DNA of 51,258 nucleotides from positions 1 to 51,258 of the IMG/VR virus record IMGVR_UViG_3300032299_001400, one strand, 5' to 3'. Shown piece by piece: positions 9,502-18,036 of the stretch (position 1 is the first letter of the stretch; each line of letters begins with the position of its first letter). A program made the translations under genes and the position numbers. Under the pieces are notes generated by a model. It searched no databases. It saw only the letters and a list, made by a program, of their open reading frames with translations, and had not been told where the DNA came from. The stretch comes from a virus.

Positions 9502-12500
9502 CTATTGACTCATTTCCGCTTCGGCCATGGCGATCACGCGCTTGTTGTCGGCCAGCGCGGTTTCCTGCTGCGTTTTGAACGTATCCATCAGAGTCTTTAT
9601 TTTCTCCGCATTCTCCTTGATCGCCTTGAGATCCTTCGAGTTGTCATTGACCAGCCCGCCAAATCCCGCGCTCCCGCCCACGCTCGCCATCTCACCCATT
9701 TCCGGTTGTCCCGTCCGCTCGATGTTCGACATCGCCCGCGCCATCTCCACCTCCGCACTGGCCAACCCCGCCGCAATTTCCGGATCTTTGATCGTATCGC
9801 CCAATTCCTTTGTTCTGGCTTCCTTCGCCATCGAATCCTCCAGCGCATCCGCATCCCTGCGCGCCTGATCCTTGTTCGGCCCGTATTGTTCCTGCGCCCT
9901 CAGACTCGCCAGCTTAATCCGCTCCCCTTCCGTTTGCGCCGCAGCGATCCGATCTGCTTCCTGCTGCGCTTTGTTGTATCTCGCGTTGCCAAGCTGCTTC
10001 TGGATGTCTTGCGGTAGCTGGTCTCCTACCCCTGCCAACTCTGCTGCTTCATTCGCCGCCTTAACCCTTCGCGCGGTTTCGGGGCTTGCCGTCCTGCCGC
10101 CCTTCATTTCCTCAACCATCGCTTTTTCGGCCGCATCCTTCTCGGTGGCTGCCGCCATCTTCCGCTCTAAGGCAGCAATTTCCGCATCCGCCGCGTCGCT
10201 CTCGATCTGCGAACGTGTCAGCGACTTTACTATTTGGCCCGTTCTTGGATCTCGGATCGCCTGCTCCGGGTTCGTATTATTGACATTGGCTTCTGCCGAC
10301 TTTTGCGCCATCTGCGCCAGCATCTTCTCCGTATTCAGTTGCCGTTGCGCGGCCTCCACCCGCGCCTGTGCTGCCGCCTGCGTGATCTTCGCTTGATTCA
10401 AGTTGGCCTGTAAAATCTGCTGCTCGAGCGCGCTTTGGATCTCTTGCACCCCACGATCCCCCACGCCTGCCGCCGCCGCCGCCACCGAAGCCTGCTCTAC
10501 TCCTGCCCGCGCCTGATCCTGCGCTTCCGTCGATCCGCTCTCCCGCGCCTGCGCGTATTGTTCTTGCGCCGCCGCCAAAGCCTTCGCCGCCGTCAAAGCC
10601 TTCTGCAAAGCCGCCGTCCGGTTTTCGCTCTCGATTGTCGCCGCCTCATCCGCCTGCGCGCCACTACCGGAAATCCCGGCCAGTTGGTTCTCCAAAGCCA
10701 ACGTCTTCTCCTTCGCCGCATTCAACGCCTTCTGCGCGGCCTCCGCCTCCTTGGCCGCTTGAGCCTGATTGCGCGCCGACTCATCCGCCTGCCGCGCGGC
10801 ATTCGGATCTTCCTGCGCAGCGGCAAAATCCCGCCGCCGCTGCAACTCTTGAATCCGCGCGCCCGAAATTTCCGATTCCCCACCAATCGCGGCAATTTGC
10901 TCCCTCAACACCTGCCGCCGTGCCGCCTCCGCCTCACGCTGCTGCGGCGTCATAGCGCGCTCTTGTTCTGTCGTGCGGCCCGCCTGTGCTGCATCCAACT
11001 CCGATCTTTGCTGCACCAATGCCGTCCGCACCGCAATATCCCGGCTCAATCTGCTTGATTCCGTCGTCGCTTTGACTGCCTTGATTTGTTCAATCCCTTG
11101 CCGCAGATTTTCTGGGTCCGCTTCACCCGGCACGAGCGCGCTTGTTGCCTGATCTAGATCGGCCCTTTCTTTGGGATTTACTCTCGATGCCGCTTCCGCC
11201 GTTTTCAGCCTCTCCTGTGAGCGCCTGCGCTCCGCATTGGCCATCCGCGCTTGCATCTGCGGATCTGCCGCCGCCTGCGCGGAAGCAAAGGCCTCATCTC
11301 GGATTTGCTTTTCCAATGACATCCGCTCCCTCGCTTGTTGATCCTGCGCCCGATCCACGCCTAAACCGCCCTGCGCCTCCACCGCCGCCCGCCTCGCGCG
11401 CAGCATATCTACCTGCCCCTGCGCAAACCCCGCGCGCCTGTCAGCCATCACTACCTCTTCATCCGCCTGCATCCGCTCCCATCGGCTGGAGGTCGAAACT
11501 CCTAAAAAAGTTCCTTCGGACAAACTTTTTTGTTTGGCACGAGCCGCAGCTTGCGCCGATTGCGCCTCATTCAATTCCTGCTGGGCATCTTGAATCGAAC
11601 CGCCAATCTGCTGCAATGTCGCCTGTCGATCGTCCTCGGTTTGCATCCCCGAAGCCGCGCGCACAATGTTGGACTCGCGCCCCGCATTGTTTTGCATTCT
11701 ATCCTTCTCTGCTGCTTCCAACGCCTTGATCGCTGCTTGCGCTTCGTAGGCTTTGGTCGCCAGATACACCAATGCTGTCGCTGCCGCCAGAGTCGCCGCC
11801 GAGCCAACTGTCATGAGCCGACCAAATGCTCCACCCACGGCTACCAAACCTTTGATCGCGCCCGTTGCCCGCAGCGCCGCCATAGCGAATCCGCCCAACA
11901 TTTTTGCCACGGACGCCAACCCCGCCGCCATCGGGATCAACACCGCCACCGAAAGCTGGCCTAAAATGTCAAAAAACGCACGCGCCGCGCCCGTGTCGGC
12001 AAGCGAGCCGAGGAACGAACCGATTGCCTCCTTGACCATGTTAAGCCCGCCCATGATCGCCGCCCACGGACCCGCTGCCGTCTCCCTAAATGCATTATTG
12101 AACTTCTGGAAACCAATCGCCGCGCGCGCTCCGGCCTTCGCGCCCTCCTCGAACATCCCACCGATCTTGACATCACTTGCCGTCTGTAAATTCTCAAGCT
12201 GCGCTTGCAGCCCGTCGATCGTGCTGGCCAATTCCGCCGCCGCACCGCTGGCCTTGCTTGTTTCTGACTCCACTACGCGCATCGCTTCGCCCACCGGAGC
12301 ACCTTGCGCGGCCAGATCCGCCACCTTCTGTGCCGCCGCTTGCGAAATTGCCCCCATCGCTGCCAACTGCGCTGCCGCCGCTCCGGCCCCATCACCGCCC
12401 CGCTTCATCGAACCAACCAGATCGCCCATAGCAGAAGCCACCGCATCGACCGGCGCTCCCGTTGCCACCGCCACATCCTGCACCTGCCGCAAGGCCCGCG

Positions 12501-12855
12501 CCGAAGCAAACGCCCCATTGCTCAACACCTGCAAATTCAGGGCCGCTTTGCCCAAAGCCTGAAACGAAAAGGGGCTGCGCTGCGCCTCCTTCGACAACTC
12601 CGCCACCTTCTTACGCGCGGCATCCGCGCTGCCCATGATGACCTTAAACTGGTTTTCCAGCCCCTTCGCCTGTCCGCTCGCCCGCAATGCCGCCGCCATC
12701 TTCTCCGCGTTGAGCGCCGCGCCCGCCGTGTATTTCACGAAAGCCAGCGCACCCGCCGTCAGCACGCCCATCGGGCCGATCGTGTCATTGAGGATACCCT
12801 TCAACGCCGAAGCCGCATTAGCCATCCCTGCCGGGCCTTGGTTTGGTGCTGCCAT
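9502..12855 (-). CDS. Tail tape measure protein
   Basis: 1117 residues, ATG at 12855 (MAAPNQGPAGM). The N-terminal ~250 residues match the usual tape-measure start: a helical region with EKMAAALRASGQAKGLEN and SPFSFQALGKAALNLQ, like TMP_2-type proteins. Several hydrophobic stretches follow (AFFDILGQLSVAVLIPMAAG, VYLATKAYEA). From about residue 390 to the end it is almost entirely Ala/Gln/Glu/Arg-rich coiled coil. The protein is the internal ruler of the tail tube. At the known ~1.5 angstrom per residue it predicts a tail near 165-170 nm if unprocessed. A GTTGAC box lies at 12872-12877, 16 bases before the start. Confidence 0.92.
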   Translation of the reverse strand: MAAPNQGPAGMANAASALKGILNDTIGPMGVLTAGALAFVKYTAGAALNAEKMAAALRASGQAKGLENQFKVIMGSADAARKKVAELSKEAQRSPFSFQALGKAALNLQVLSNGAFASARALRQVQDVAVATGAPVDAVASAMGDLVGSMKRGGDGAGAAAAQLAAMGAISQAAAQKVADLAAQGAPVGEAMRVVESETSKASGAAAELASTIDGLQAQLENLQTASDVKIGGMFEEGAKAGARAAIGFQKFNNAFRETAAGPWAAIMGGLNMVKEAIGSFLGSLADTGAARAFFDILGQLSVAVLIPMAAGLASVAKMLGGFAMAALRATGAIKGLVAVGGAFGRLMTVGSAATLAAATALVYLATKAYEAQAAIKALEAAEKDRMQNNAGRESNIVRAASGMQTEDDRQATLQQIGGSIQDAQQELNEAQSAQAAARAKQKSLSEGTFLGVSTSSRWERMQADEEVVMADRRAGFAQGQVDMLRARRAAVEAQGGLGVDRAQDQQARERMSLEKQIRDEAFASAQAAADPQMQARMANAERRRSQERLKTAEAASRVNPKERADLDQATSALVPGEADPENLRQGIEQIKAVKATTESSRLSRDIAVRTALVQQRSELDAAQAGRTTEQERAMTPQQREAEAARRQVLREQIAAIGGESEISGARIQELQRRRDFAAAQEDPNAARQADESARNQAQAAKEAEAAQKALNAAKEKTLALENQLAGISGSGAQADEAATIESENRTAALQKALTAAKALAAAQEQYAQARESGSTEAQDQARAGVEQASVAAAAAGVGDRGVQEIQSALEQQILQANLNQAKITQAAAQARVEAAQRQLNTEKMLAQMAQKSAEANVNNTNPEQAIRDPRTGQIVKSLTRSQIESDAADAEIAALERKMAAATEKDAAEKAMVEEMKGGRTASPETARRVKAANEAAELAGVGDQLPQDIQKQLGNARYNKAQQEADRIAAAQTEGERIKLASLRAQEQYGPNKDQARRDADALEDSMAKEARTKELGDTIKDPEIAAGLASAEVEMARAMSNIERTGQPEMGEMASVGGSAGFGGLVNDNSKDLKAIKENAEKIKTLMDTFKTQQETALADNKRVIAMAEAEMSQ

Positions 12856-12877
12856 ATACCCCCTGCGTCAAGTCAAC

Positions 12878-13696
12878 CTACTTTTTCTTTTCCATCTGCG
12901 AAATCCTCTGCACCGTCTCCTGCCAATACCGCACTTGGGCATGGCCGTAAGCCTCCTTCTCATTCTTGCCCTCCTCCTCGACGATCTTCGCCGCCATCTC
13001 CGCAATCGTCTTGGCCCGCTTCTTACGCTGCACCTCCATGCGCTGCTCGTCGATCGGCGTCCATAGCGGGATCTTCGCCCCCTCCGTCTTGGCCACCGCC
13101 ACATTCATCCACACCAATTCCCCCAAGGGCATATTCCACGCCTGCTCGATCGGATGCCCGTGCTTGCACCACAGCGCCACCTGCTCCAGCCCGTCATCCA
13201 TATCCCGCTCATCTTGGCCCTGCTTGGAAAGCCCCTCATGCAATCGCGCCAACTCCCTCGCCTCCACCTGCTCGGCGGGATCGGTTGTTACTCCCATCAG
13301 GTAGCGCAAAGCCTCGGCCAACTTCGCGTGCGCGCTGCCGGTGCCGGTCCATGTCTTCGGCGGGGCATTGTATTCCCGCAAATACTCGATGAAATTCTCC
13401 ATCTCCCGGTCGGGACGAAAACGCCACCCACACCAAATCCACCAGCCAAGATGCCACCATGCGCTGCGCTTCTGCTTCAGCTTCGGGCGGTGCGGGTATT
13501 TGCTCTGGCAAATCTTCGCCGCCACCCAGAGATCCCATAAGGTTGCGCCACCAATGAGCACCGGAGAGTTCCAATGCTCCAACTGAAATTTGTGCCAGCA
13601 GCTAAACGGCAACAATCGCTTTCCCATGACGGAGTGCTCTCCATCATGCAGAATGCTTTCCGCCAGCCTCTCGTCAACGACGTAGCGGATCGACAC
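12878..13696 (-). CDS. Putative tail assembly chaperone-position protein
   Basis: 272 residues, GTG start at 13696, 6 bases after the stop of the gene at 13703. Trp-rich N-terminal half (SAWWHLGWWIWCGWRF), then a mixed helical region, and a basic coiled C-terminus ending in KKK. It lies directly upstream of the tape measure, the place of lambda gpG/gpGT. I see no convincing slippery frameshift string, so the chaperone role rests only on position and helical, charged composition. Confidence 0.6.
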   Translation of the reverse strand: MSIRYVVDERLAESILHDGEHSVMGKRLLPFSCWHKFQLEHWNSPVLIGGATLWDLWVAAKICQSKYPHRPKLKQKRSAWWHLGWWIWCGWRFRPDREMENFIEYLREYNAPPKTWTGTGSAHAKLAEALRYLMGVTTDPAEQVEARELARLHEGLSKQGQDERDMDDGLEQVALWCKHGHPIEQAWNMPLGELVWMNVAVAKTEGAKIPLWTPIDEQRMEVQRKKRAKTIAEMAAKIVEEEGKNEKEAYGHAQVRYWQETVQRISQMEKKK

Positions 13697-13702
13697 GTGA
13701 GG

Positions 13703-14035
13703 TTAGGAGGCGAGCCCGCGACCTTCCGCCGTGAACCTGCTGAAATCTTCCACCGATTTCTCGATGTTCACGCTGGTCACTTTGCCACTCAGACCAGCCA
13801 CGTCCATATCCGCCCCCAGATTAGGACCATCGGCCACCGTGCTGAAGCCAGTGATGCTCAGATTGTAGCTCTCTTTGCCGACGAGCGCCGCCACGACATT
13901 ACCCTCGCTGTTCTTGGCACGCACCACCGTTCCCAACACTTTTTCCGCCGAAGCGGAAGTCGGAGCGGAAATTCCCGTAACACTTGCATCACCCGCACCC
14001 ACGATGGTGCCTGAACCTAGTCGCATGATAGCCAT
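13703..14035 (-). CDS. Small tail protein, candidate tail-tube subunit
   Basis: 110 residues, ATG at 14035 with a strong AAGGAG ribosome site seven bases upstream. Beta-rich with no charged tail. It seems related to the adjacent 99-residue protein: both have a GxIS...S.E...V strand, a G..ADV/VAAL turn and a polar strand (YNLSITG versus MTVTETS). It sits at the lambda gpV (major tail protein) position, but is short for that family. Confidence 0.6.
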   Translation of the reverse strand: MAIMRLGSGTIVGAGDASVTGISAPTSASAEKVLGTVVRAKNSEGNVVAALVGKESYNLSITGFSTVADGPNLGADMDVAGLSGKVTSVNIEKSVEDFSRFTAEGRGLAS

Positions 14036-14044
14036 AAAATCTCC

Positions 14045-14344
14045 TTAGAATTCAAACGTCAGTTTTTCATTGGTGGTTCTCGCCACGTCCTCGTTACTTA
14101 TTTCCACGCGCGAACGAATCGTCGCCGTGTTCCCTTGCGCACCCATAGATTCAAAATCGCTTCCGATTGAGGTCTCCGTCACGGTCATTTCCTCGCCGGA
14201 ATAGATCACATCGGCCAACTCGCCTTGGCCGTCCACAACTTCCACCTCCGAAGAATATCTTTTGGAGATTGTTTGCGAGATTACGCCGCTGGCGCCCGCA
14301 CCATCCAAGTAATCCAATCTTTCGCCAATTCGTTGTAAAGCCAT
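14045..14344 (-). CDS. Small tail protein, probable paralogue of next gene
   Basis: 99 residues, ATG at 14344 preceded by GAGGAG and, 27 bases upstream, a GTTGAC box (14372-14377). Acidic, beta-rich (SEVEVVDGQGELADVIYSG). Likely paralogous to the 110-residue protein downstream. Both strong ribosome sites in this pair suggest high late expression, as expected for repeated tail subunits. Function inferred from position only. Confidence 0.6.
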   Translation of the reverse strand: MALQRIGERLDYLDGAGASGVISQTISKRYSSEVEVVDGQGELADVIYSGEEMTVTETSIGSDFESMGAQGNTATIRSRVEISNEDVARTTNEKLTFEF

Positions 14345-14372
14345 ATTCGTCTCCTCAGTCTTTGTGGCCGTG

Positions 14373-14798
14373 TCAACTTACCGGAAGCAACGCCGCCGCG
14401 CCGATCTTCAGTCGCACGATTTCCGCGCGACTCCGTGATCCCTTCTGCGAATCCAGCGCGCTCAAATAAAATCCGCTCACCGCCAAGTCATCCGTCTCAA
14501 GCTGCCGAAACGAGCACGCCGGAGCATTGAGATAATCGCAGATAGCCCGCAAACGCTGCCGCACCTTGCCCGCCACGATCGCATCATCCACCGGCCCCAC
14601 CACCCGGATCTCCGTCGCCACCAGATAATTCCCCACCCCGCGCGCCTCCGCCGTGCTCGCCACCACGGCCACATATTGATTCGGTCGCTCCCCCTCCGAG
14701 TCGCCCTTGACCACCGGACACGGGACCTTCGCCTCGGCCAAGACCTTCACGATCTTCTCCGCCAGCGCCTCTTCCAATAATCCCCTTACCTCGTTCAT
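14373..14798 (-). CDS. Putative tail terminator / tail completion protein
   Basis: 141 residues, ATG at 14798, 3 bases after the upstream stop. Begins with an amphipathic helix (LLEEALAEKIVKVLAEA), then a PNQYVAVVAS strand, EIRVVGPVDD, a helix KVRQRLRAICDYLNA, and a final RAEIVRLKIGAAALLP strand. This alpha-beta layout (N-terminal helix, antiparallel strands, middle helix) matches the tail terminator fold of lambda gpU/Z-like proteins, and its place between head and tail genes agrees. Family assignment is structural reasoning, not a sequence match. Confidence 0.55.
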   Translation of the reverse strand: MNEVRGLLEEALAEKIVKVLAEAKVPCPVVKGDSEGERPNQYVAVVASTAEARGVGNYLVATEIRVVGPVDDAIVAGKVRQRLRAICDYLNAPACSFRQLETDDLAVSGFYLSALDSQKGSRSRAEIVRLKIGAAALLPVS

Positions 14799-14801
14799 AA
14801 A

Positions 14802-15158
14802 TCAAAACTCCGGCGTGGCCTGCCCGCTTGTGGAGATACAAACCAGCAACGTCATCGTGCCCAGATCCCGCACCACGCTCACCGACCATTCATCCTTCGC
14901 CGTGATCACCCGGCTCCCATGTGCCGCCGCCGTTCTCTTGACCTCCGTGCTCAACAGATAAAACGAACAATTCCGCGTATTGATGTAGCCGCCATCGCCC
15001 AGCGACGAGAAATACTCCCCCTCATCCCGCACCGCCCGCGTCGCCATGCCACCCGGCTCATAAACATCGCCCTCCGAGCGATTGCCCACGATCCTGATGT
15101 CCTCGCCCATCATCAGCAAAGACACCTCATCCGCGACGGCAAACGCTTCGTCAAACAT
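14802..15158 (-). CDS. Putative head-tail connector protein (lambda FII position)
   Basis: 119 residues from ATG 15158 (MFDEAFAVADEV). A longer frame opens at 15203, but it would run through a perfect 10-bp hairpin (15165-15190), and the 15158 start is 14 bases after an ATTGAC box, as at other late genes. It contains EDIRIVGNRSEGDVYE, a GGYINTRNCSFYLL strand and a final TMTLLVCIST strand. First gene after the capsid terminator, where lambda has its head-tail joining protein FII. Function inferred from order and size. Confidence 0.55.
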   Translation of the reverse strand: MFDEAFAVADEVSLLMMGEDIRIVGNRSEGDVYEPGGMATRAVRDEGEYFSSLGDGGYINTRNCSFYLLSTEVKRTAAAHGSRVITAKDEWSVSVVRDLGTMTLLVCISTSGQATPEF

Positions 15159-15164
15159 ACCCAT

Positions 15165-15190
15165 CGGGGCAGTGTCAATCCACTGCCCCG
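15165..15190 (-). promoter_or_regulatory. Perfect hairpin before connector gene, TTGAC box in its loop
   Basis: CGGGGCAGTG and CACTGCCCCG form a 10-bp perfect stem with a 6-base loop. On the transcript strand the loop and first stem bases include ATTGAC. It lies seven bases before the chosen start, so it could hide the start site or stabilise the mRNA left after termination behind the capsid gene. Confidence 0.5.
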
Positions 15191-15213
15191 TCTCAAATTT
15201 CAAATCTCAAATG

Positions 15214-15247
15214 AAAACCCGCAGGGTTTTAAGCCCTGCGGGTTTTT
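15214..15247 (-). terminator. Terminator after major capsid gene
   Basis: AAAACCCGCAGGG pairs perfectly with CCCTGCGGGTTTT around a 7-base loop, with T-runs on both sides. It lies 40 bases after the capsid stop, so the capsid mRNA can end here while part of transcription reads on into the tail genes. It could work in both directions. Confidence 0.8.
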
Positions 15248-15286
15248 GGTGCGAGTGGGGATGGTGGATCACCCGCAATCCATATC

Positions 15287-16264
15287 TTAGGCGTAATTCG
15301 TCTTGATCAGAGTGCCTGCACACTCGTTGATGACGTGCTCCTCGTTGTGCTGGCGAACGCGCACCACATCGCTGCGGCGGGGTTCGTCGCGGAACGTCTC
15401 AACCACGTAGCTGAACGCCGCGTCTTCCTGCCAATACATACAGCGGCCTGCTCCGCCCATGTCCGGGGAACCACCGGCCACGTGTCCGAGCCAGATGTAG
15501 TCATCCCCCCAGATGTAAGAGAGCTTGTTGTCCGCAACCGCTTCGCCCTTCTTCGCCGTGCTGTAAACAGCCTCCGCGATGAACATGGACTGAATCGGTG
15601 CGCTGTCTTGGAAGGTGCTGAGAAACACATCCTTCGTGATGATCTTGCCCCCGGCATTGTCGCCGAAGATGTATTGACGCAACAGCTTCGAGCGGCGAAC
15701 GCGCTTCCAGATGTTACGGCTGAGGATCATCGTATTGACCAGTTCGCCACGCTTCTGCACGCGGGCGATGGCTTCCTCGATGTCCTGCGCGATGTCGATC
15801 GTGTTGATGTTCGCCTCGGTCAAGGCGACAGTCGCATCGGTCTTGCCCCAAGTCGTTTCATCCATGATCTTCGCGGCCACGCGGGCCTCCTGCGCACGCA
15901 GGATGTTGTTCAGCACCAAGCGGGTGCTCGTCGATTGTGCGTCGAAGAAGCGAGCCAGATCAGCCTGATCGCTGTCGTCGATCACCTCGGTAAGACCGCG
16001 ATCTTTGCAAGCAAAGGACGCTTTCTCGTAGGTGCGATCAACTTCCTTGTAGGCCGTGCGCGGCGCACGCAAGGTGCTGTCGCTGCTGGTCATGGCAAGG
16101 ATGTTGCCGGTGCCCTTCTTGATTTTGCGATACTCGCCCGTTTTGGTCGCGGATGCGTAAGACGGGAAAATCTTGTCCGCGATGAAAAATTGCTCCGCCG
16201 CCAGTGCTTCTTGAACCACCGCCTGCAATTCAGGGCGGATCTCTGCGTCTGTATTTGTAAACAT
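15287..16264 (-). CDS. Major capsid protein
   Basis: 325 residues, ATG at 16264 after GAGGAG. The layout fits lambda gpE / HK97-fold capsid proteins: helical N-terminus (RPELQAVVQEALAAEQFF), an IFPSYASATKTGEY strand, then a domain with TEVIDDSDQADLARFF. Next are a long spine-like helix region (LVLNNILRAQEARVAAKIMD), the NTMILSRNIWKRVRR segment and a C-terminal domain with YIWGDDYIWLGHV and SYVVETFRDEP. Very similar proteins are annotated as capsid in many siphoviruses. It follows the decoration gene and is closed by its own terminator, as expected for the most abundant virion protein. Confidence 0.88.
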   Translation of the reverse strand: MFTNTDAEIRPELQAVVQEALAAEQFFIADKIFPSYASATKTGEYRKIKKGTGNILAMTSSDSTLRAPRTAYKEVDRTYEKASFACKDRGLTEVIDDSDQADLARFFDAQSTSTRLVLNNILRAQEARVAAKIMDETTWGKTDATVALTEANINTIDIAQDIEEAIARVQKRGELVNTMILSRNIWKRVRRSKLLRQYIFGDNAGGKIITKDVFLSTFQDSAPIQSMFIAEAVYSTAKKGEAVADNKLSYIWGDDYIWLGHVAGGSPDMGGAGRCMYWQEDAAFSYVVETFRDEPRRSDVVRVRQHNEEHVINECAGTLIKTNYA

Positions 16265-16300
16265 AGTGCTTGTCGTCTCCTCGTTAAATTTCCTCGTGCC

Positions 16301-16660
16301 TTAGAGCGGATAGACCACGACGACATCGTTCGCCGCCGTGCTGCTGCCGAAGGCGATGCCGAAGTCATGGCCTCCGCCGCCCGAAACCACCTTGCCGTCC
16401 GCCGCACTCTTCACGACGGTTCCGGCTGCGAACGCGCCCGAAGCGACAACCTCGAAGCTGCCCGGTGCGTTCTTGAGCTTCACTCCGACCGGCGTGACGC
16501 CATCGTTGCTCTTGGTCATAGTCACGCCGATGGCGATGTCGCTCGCCCCGGCCAACTCAATTTTGTTGCTGCTGTTGAGCTTCACTCGGACGTTGGCAGC
16601 GATGCCGCCGCTCGTCGCCGCCACGAAACTGTCAAACCCATTGCTCTGTGTTGCATTCAT
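16301..16660 (-). CDS. Capsid decoration (cement) protein, DUF2190-like
   Basis: 119 residues, ATG at 16660 with GAGGAG upstream. Ser/Ala/Gly/Val-rich beta protein with the hallmark ANVRVKLNSS strand, a DIAIGVTM segment, then GAFAAGTVVKSAADGKV and GIAFGSS. These are features of small capsid-cement proteins that clamp between capsid subunits. Its position just before the capsid gene equals lambda gpD. Confidence 0.82.
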   Translation of the reverse strand: MNATQSNGFDSFVAATSGGIAANVRVKLNSSNKIELAGASDIAIGVTMTKSNDGVTPVGVKLKNAPGSFEVVASGAFAAGTVVKSAADGKVVSGGGGHDFGIAFGSSTAANDVVVVYPL

Positions 16661-16685
16661 GATTTTTTTCTCCTCGTTAGATTCT

Positions 16686-17441
16686 TTAGGCGTCCGCCAG
16701 CTTGATCAGTCCGCGAGCCGACAGGCTCTCGGCGTAAGCGCGCGGGTTGCTCTTGATGGCGAAGCGGATCGCTTCGGCCCGTGCGGCGGCAGTGGGCTTT
16801 CCACTGGCTTCCAGTTCGGTAGCCTTGGCCGCGACGATGCTGTTGAACTCGGTGTCTCCTTCGCCGGAGAACATCTTCACCCCTTCGGTCCCGGCGCTCG
16901 CCGCCTTGATCCCGTGCATCTTGACGATGCGCTGGAGCGATTCGTTCTGCGCGATGAGAGCGTTCTGCTTCTCTTCCAGAACATCGAAAGCGTGCTGAAT
17001 TTTCGCCGCCTCGTCGTTCTGCGCCTCCTCGGCCAGCCTGCCTTCAAGCTCGACCACGCGGCGTTGCAGAGCGGATAGCGCCGCACCAGCGGCCTCGCCA
17101 CCGGCAGCGGCGCTATCGTTGCCCTCACTGCTATGCCCTGCTCCAACCAATTCCCCTTCGCCTTCGGCTTCGCCGCCCTCGGCTTCCGCCACGTTGGCGA
17201 TCAAATTATTCAGTTCGTCGCGGGTAATCCCCTGCTCGGCCAGTTGCTCGTCGCTCATCGCGTCGAGTTCGGCCAGTTCGTCCAAGGAAAGCGGCGTGTT
17301 CGCTTCGATCAGCGCATCCACTTCGGCTTGGCGATTAGCCACCGCCGTCACCACTTCTTGCAACTCCTGCACCGCTGCAAACACCTCGGCCAAAGTCGGC
17401 TCCGGGGCAGCACCCTCGTTTTGTTCGATTTTATCGTTCAT
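16686..17441 (-). CDS. Nested scaffold protein from internal start (candidate)
   Basis: An in-frame ATG at 17441 (MNDKIEQNEG) marks exactly the protease-scaffold boundary and would give a 251-residue acidic scaffold. A GTTGAC box at 17463-17468 lies 21 bases upstream, as at many real late starts. Independent scaffold expression from an internal start is known for lambda Nu3. No strong Shine-Dalgarno site is visible, so this remains inference. Confidence 0.45.
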   Translation of the reverse strand: MNDKIEQNEGAAPEPTLAEVFAAVQELQEVVTAVANRQAEVDALIEANTPLSLDELAELDAMSDEQLAEQGITRDELNNLIANVAEAEGGEAEGEGELVGAGHSSEGNDSAAAGGEAAGAALSALQRRVVELEGRLAEEAQNDEAAKIQHAFDVLEEKQNALIAQNESLQRIVKMHGIKAASAGTEGVKMFSGEGDTEFNSIVAAKATELEASGKPTAAARAEAIRFAIKSNPRAYAESLSARGLIKLADA

Positions 17442-17960
17442 AGGTTTTCCATTTGTCGCCGTGTCAACCACGGCCTCGAAAAGCCCCGCCGGATTCGCCG
17501 CAGGCATCGCCACGCAATCCACCGCCAGTAGCTCCTCGCATCGCGCGGCCTGCTTCCCGTCCTTGCGCTTCTCCCCCTTCGGAGGACCGGAAAACGCCGC
17601 CGAAAGCCCGAAGCAATCCGGCATCCGAGTCGCCCTCTCCATCAGCGCGTCGAATTCCTCGTGGCTCTTGAGCAAATGCCAATCGGCCACCACCTTGTCG
17701 CCCTCGCGGCGGAAGCCTTCGAGGTAGCCGCAAATACTTTGCAGAGCTTGCGGGTCTTTGTGATTTAGCTTCACCTGCACCCGCCCCTTCGCGTTCCCGC
17801 ACGTCACGATCTGCTCCAGCGTCGTGTCATCCACTTCGAGGTCATGCCCCCGCGCCGTCACGCCACCCGTGATCACTGCCGCTCCACGAATGACCCCAGC
17901 ATCCCGATCCACCCGACCGGAAATGCTCCCTGCCTGAAATTGAAAAACCTGCGAGTCCAT
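16686..17960 (-). CDS. Prohead protease fused to scaffold region
   Basis: 424 residues from ATG 17960 (MDSQVFQFQ). The longer frame to 17984 would swallow a GTTGAC box (17976-17981), which elsewhere lies before late starts. The first ~170 residues look like the herpes-type (assemblin-fold) prohead serine protease: candidate catalytic His in VKLNHKDPQ (about residue 67) and Ser in CFGLSAAFSG (about residue 119). The rest is acidic and coiled (ALQRRVVELEGRLAEE), typical of scaffold. It ends in a basic amphipathic tail, as for scaffold that binds capsid protein. Lambda encodes C and Nu3 in the same nested way. Upstream of decoration and capsid. Confidence 0.82.
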   Translation of the reverse strand: MDSQVFQFQAGSISGRVDRDAGVIRGAAVITGGVTARGHDLEVDDTTLEQIVTCGNAKGRVQVKLNHKDPQALQSICGYLEGFRREGDKVVADWHLLKSHEEFDALMERATRMPDCFGLSAAFSGPPKGEKRKDGKQAARCEELLAVDCVAMPAANPAGLFEAVVDTATNGKPMNDKIEQNEGAAPEPTLAEVFAAVQELQEVVTAVANRQAEVDALIEANTPLSLDELAELDAMSDEQLAEQGITRDELNNLIANVAEAEGGEAEGEGELVGAGHSSEGNDSAAAGGEAAGAALSALQRRVVELEGRLAEEAQNDEAAKIQHAFDVLEEKQNALIAQNESLQRIVKMHGIKAASAGTEGVKMFSGEGDTEFNSIVAAKATELEASGKPTAAARAEAIRFAIKSNPRAYAESLSARGLIKLADA

Positions 17961-18036
17961 ACCCGCAGGCTCCAAGTCAACCAATCAAGGGCACGGCGGC
18001 TGAAGTCCCCCAACCACCAACCGCCGCACCCTGAAA

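Noticed and set aside
9502-12855. Long plus-strand frames opposite the tape measure
   Set aside because: Antisense shadows of Ala/Arg coiled-coil DNA; no start signals or family patterns.
15335-16705. 456-residue plus-strand frame
   Set aside because: It is the antisense shadow of the capsid and decoration genes, which have strong family patterns and ribosome sites.
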